Shown here: positions 3,883 to 5,323 of the stretch, in pieces
Layout: each line of letters starts with the position of its first letter
How positions within the stretch are numbered: the first letter of the stretch is position 1
Origin: Pseudomonas sp.
GTDB lineage: Bacteria; Pseudomonadota; Gammaproteobacteria; Pseudomonadales; Pseudomonadaceae
Reading direction: 5' to 3'
Length of the DNA: 5,323 nucleotides
Assembly (NCBI GenBank): GCA_026398835.1
Contig: JAPLSD010000415.1
Span: 1 to 5,323 of the forward strand
Made by a program: the position numbers and the translations under genes
The notes under the pieces: model-generated
Seen by the model: only the letters and a program-made list of their open reading frames with translations
What the model was told of the DNA's origin: nothing
The model's database searches: none

Positions 3883-5323
3883 TCAAATCTTTGCGTCCAT
3901 TGCTGCTTGCCAGTCTTCTTCTGCCCCTGGCCCTGCCTGTATCCGCTGCCCCGATCAACACCTCTCTGTCACCTAAAGTTCAACAAGCACTCAAAGCCAG
4001 CAAATTGCAGGACAACGCCCTGTCACTGGTAATGATCCCGCTCAATGGCCCCGGCACGCCAACGATCTTCAACGCCGATGTGTCGGTCAACCCGGCTTCG
4101 ACCATGAAACTGGTCACCACCTACGCCGCGCTGGAAATGCTCGGTCCGAACCATCAGTGGAAAACCGAGTTCTATACCGACGGCACCCTGAGTGGCGGCA
4201 TCCTGCACGGCAACCTGTACCTCAAGGGCGGCGGCGATCCGAAGCTGAACATGGAAAAGCTCTGGTTGCTGATGCGTGACCTGCGGGCCAATGGTGTGCA
4301 GCAAGTCACCGGTGATCTGGTGCTGGACCGCAATTTCTTCGTGCAACCGCAACTGCCGGAGTTCAATGACGACGGTAATAACGAGAACAAGCCTTTCCTG
4401 GTCAAACCCGACGCGCTGATGGTCAACCTCAAGGCCCTGCGCTTCGTCGCTCGTAATGACTCGGGCAAGGTACTGATTTCCGTCGAACCACCGATTGCCA
4501 GCATTCACATCGACAATCAGGTCAAGGCCATCAATTCCAAGGAGTGCACCGGCAACGTGCGCTACAACCCGGTGGCCCAGGCCGACGGCGGCATGAGTGT
4601 GACGGTCAACGGTCAGTTGGGCGACGGCTGCAGCTCGCAGACCTACCTTTCTTTGCTCGACCACGCGACCTACACCGCTGGCGCCGTACGGGCGATCTGG
4701 CAGGAACTGGGCGGCAGTATTCAGGGCCAGGATCGTCTGGCCGCTGTACCAAAAGACGCCAAGGTTCTGGCCCGGGCGTTCTCGCCGGATCTGGCGGAGA
4801 TCATCCGCGATATCAACAAATACAGTAACAACACCATGGCCCAGCAGCTGTTCCTCAGCCTCGGCGCACAGTTCCGCAACGACGCCGACGCTGACGACGC
4901 CAAAGCCGCGCAACGTGTTGTGCGTCAGTGGCTGGCGAAGAAAGGCATCACTGCACCGCATCTGGTCATGGAGAACGGTTCCGGCTTGTCCCGCGCCGAA
5001 CGGGTCAGCGCCCGTGAAATGGGGGCAATGCTGCAGGCGGCCTGGAGAAGCCCGTACTCGGCGGAGTTCATCAGCTCGTTGCCGATTGCCGGTACGGACG
5101 GCACCATGCGCAAACGCCTGAAACGCACGGCAATGGCCGGTGAAGCGCATATCAAGACCGGCACCCTGAATACCGTGCGCGCCATCGCCGGCTTCAGCCG
5201 TGACAGCAATGGTAATACCTGGGCAGTGGTGGCGATCCTCAACGACCCGAGACCTTTTGGCGCGTCTTCGGTGCTTGATCAGGTACTGCTGGATCTGTAT
5301 CGCCAGCCGAAAATGGCAGAGAC
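3879..5323 (+). CDS. dacB: Penicillin-binding protein 4: D-Ala-D-Ala carboxypeptidase/endopeptidase (peptidase S13), 3' end cut
   Basis: DacB is a periplasmic, low-molecular-mass penicillin-binding protein that removes terminal D-Ala and cleaves peptide cross-links in peptidoglycan. The window shows 481 codons; with E. coli DacB at 477, only a few are missing beyond the edge. Residues 1-23 form a signal peptide: MIKSLRP, a Leu-rich core, then VSA before APIN. The three active-site motifs are present: S74-T-M-K77 (SxxK, nucleophile and base), S316-N-N318 (SxN) and K426-T-G-T429 (KTG). ENGSGLSR at 365-372 is the S13 family's GSGLSR box. The long insert between SxxK and SxN is typical of class C PBPs, with GDLVLD at 145-150. 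In P. aeruginosa, loss of DacB induces AmpC beta-lactamase through cell-wall fragments (known); whether this holds here depends on ampR/ampC outside the window. The start was chosen because the signal peptide begins there; its ribosome-binding site is weak. Confidence 0.96.
   Translation, partial: MIKSLRPLLLASLLLPLALPVSAAPINTSLSPKVQQALKASKLQDNALSLVMIPLNGPGTPTIFNADVSVNPASTMKLVTTYAALEMLGPNHQWKTEFYTDGTLSGGILHGNLYLKGGGDPKLNMEKLWLLMRDLRANGVQQVTGDLVLDRNFFVQPQLPEFNDDGNNENKPFLVKPDALMVNLKALRFVARNDSGKVLISVEPPIASIHIDNQVKAINSKECTGNVRYNPVAQADGGMSVTVNGQLGDGCSSQTYLSLLDHATYTAGAVRAIWQELGGSIQGQDRLAAVPKDAKVLARAFSPDLAEIIRDINKYSNNTMAQQLFLSLGAQFRNDADADDAKAAQRVVRQWLAKKGITAPHLVMENGSGLSRAERVSAREMGAMLQAAWRSPYSAEFISSLPIAGTDGTMRKRLKRTAMAGEAHIKTGTLNTVRAIAGFSRDSNGNTWAVVAILNDPRPFGASSVLDQVLLDLYRQPKMAE

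Noticed and set aside
4023..5150. 375-codon open frame on the minus strand opposite dacB
   Set aside because: It is fully antisense to a confidently identified gene with strong GC codon bias, which commonly leaves long open antisense frames. The translation has no recognisable domain.
1..5323. CRISPR arrays, tRNA or rRNA genes, insertion sequences, phage or defence genes
   Set aside because: No regularly spaced repeats, RNA gene signatures, transposase or integrase sequences were seen. The genes are ordinary chromosomal ones.

Overview
The window looks like chromosomal DNA of a fluorescent-group Pseudomonas. Evidence is the high GC content, Pseudomonas-like proteins throughout, a Pseudomonas-type REP doublet, and a guanine deaminase gene next to a GntR-family regulator. 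It holds five protein genes, two cut by the window edges: the 3' part of guaD (+), an FCD-type GntR regulator (-), a BenE-family membrane transporter (+), a YggL/DUF469 protein (-), and nearly all of dacB (+), which encodes penicillin-binding protein 4. No tRNA, rRNA, CRISPR array, insertion sequence or phage gene was seen.

Bases 1-1022 (purine end and convergent junction). guaD runs off the left edge and ends at 793. A strong A-tract/stem/T-tract terminator (805-850) follows. Next comes a pair of inverted REP elements with perfectly matching 27-bp arms (875-901 and 979-1005), which fills the rest of the gap to the stop codon of the convergent gntR.

Bases 1020-3232 (divergent regulator/transporter pair). 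gntR and the benE-like gene are divergent across a 257-bp gap. That gap holds a TTGT-N2-ACAA box overlapping a perfect 12-bp palindrome, and three TGTAC boxes spaced exactly 14 bp apart. This is the natural place for the regulator to act on itself and on the transporter. Being beside guaD hints at a role in purine or nitrogen-compound use, although family membership alone would say aromatic acid (benzoate) uptake. The real substrate is open.

Bases 3233-5323 (housekeeping end). A GC-rich hairpin separates benE from the convergent yggL. yggL and dacB are divergent across a 232-bp gap, which holds a candidate yggL promoter, a long imperfect inverted repeat and, just before dacB, two overlapping short reading frames. 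One has a good ribosome-binding site. The other ends in an ATGA overlap with the dacB start. Together they suggest possible translational control of dacB. dacB has a signal peptide and all three penicillin-binding active-site motifs, and only its last few codons are missing.

I see no obviously new multi-gene system. The best leads are the operator-like region at 1879-1912, the leader reading frames before dacB, and the unassigned substrate of the transporter.
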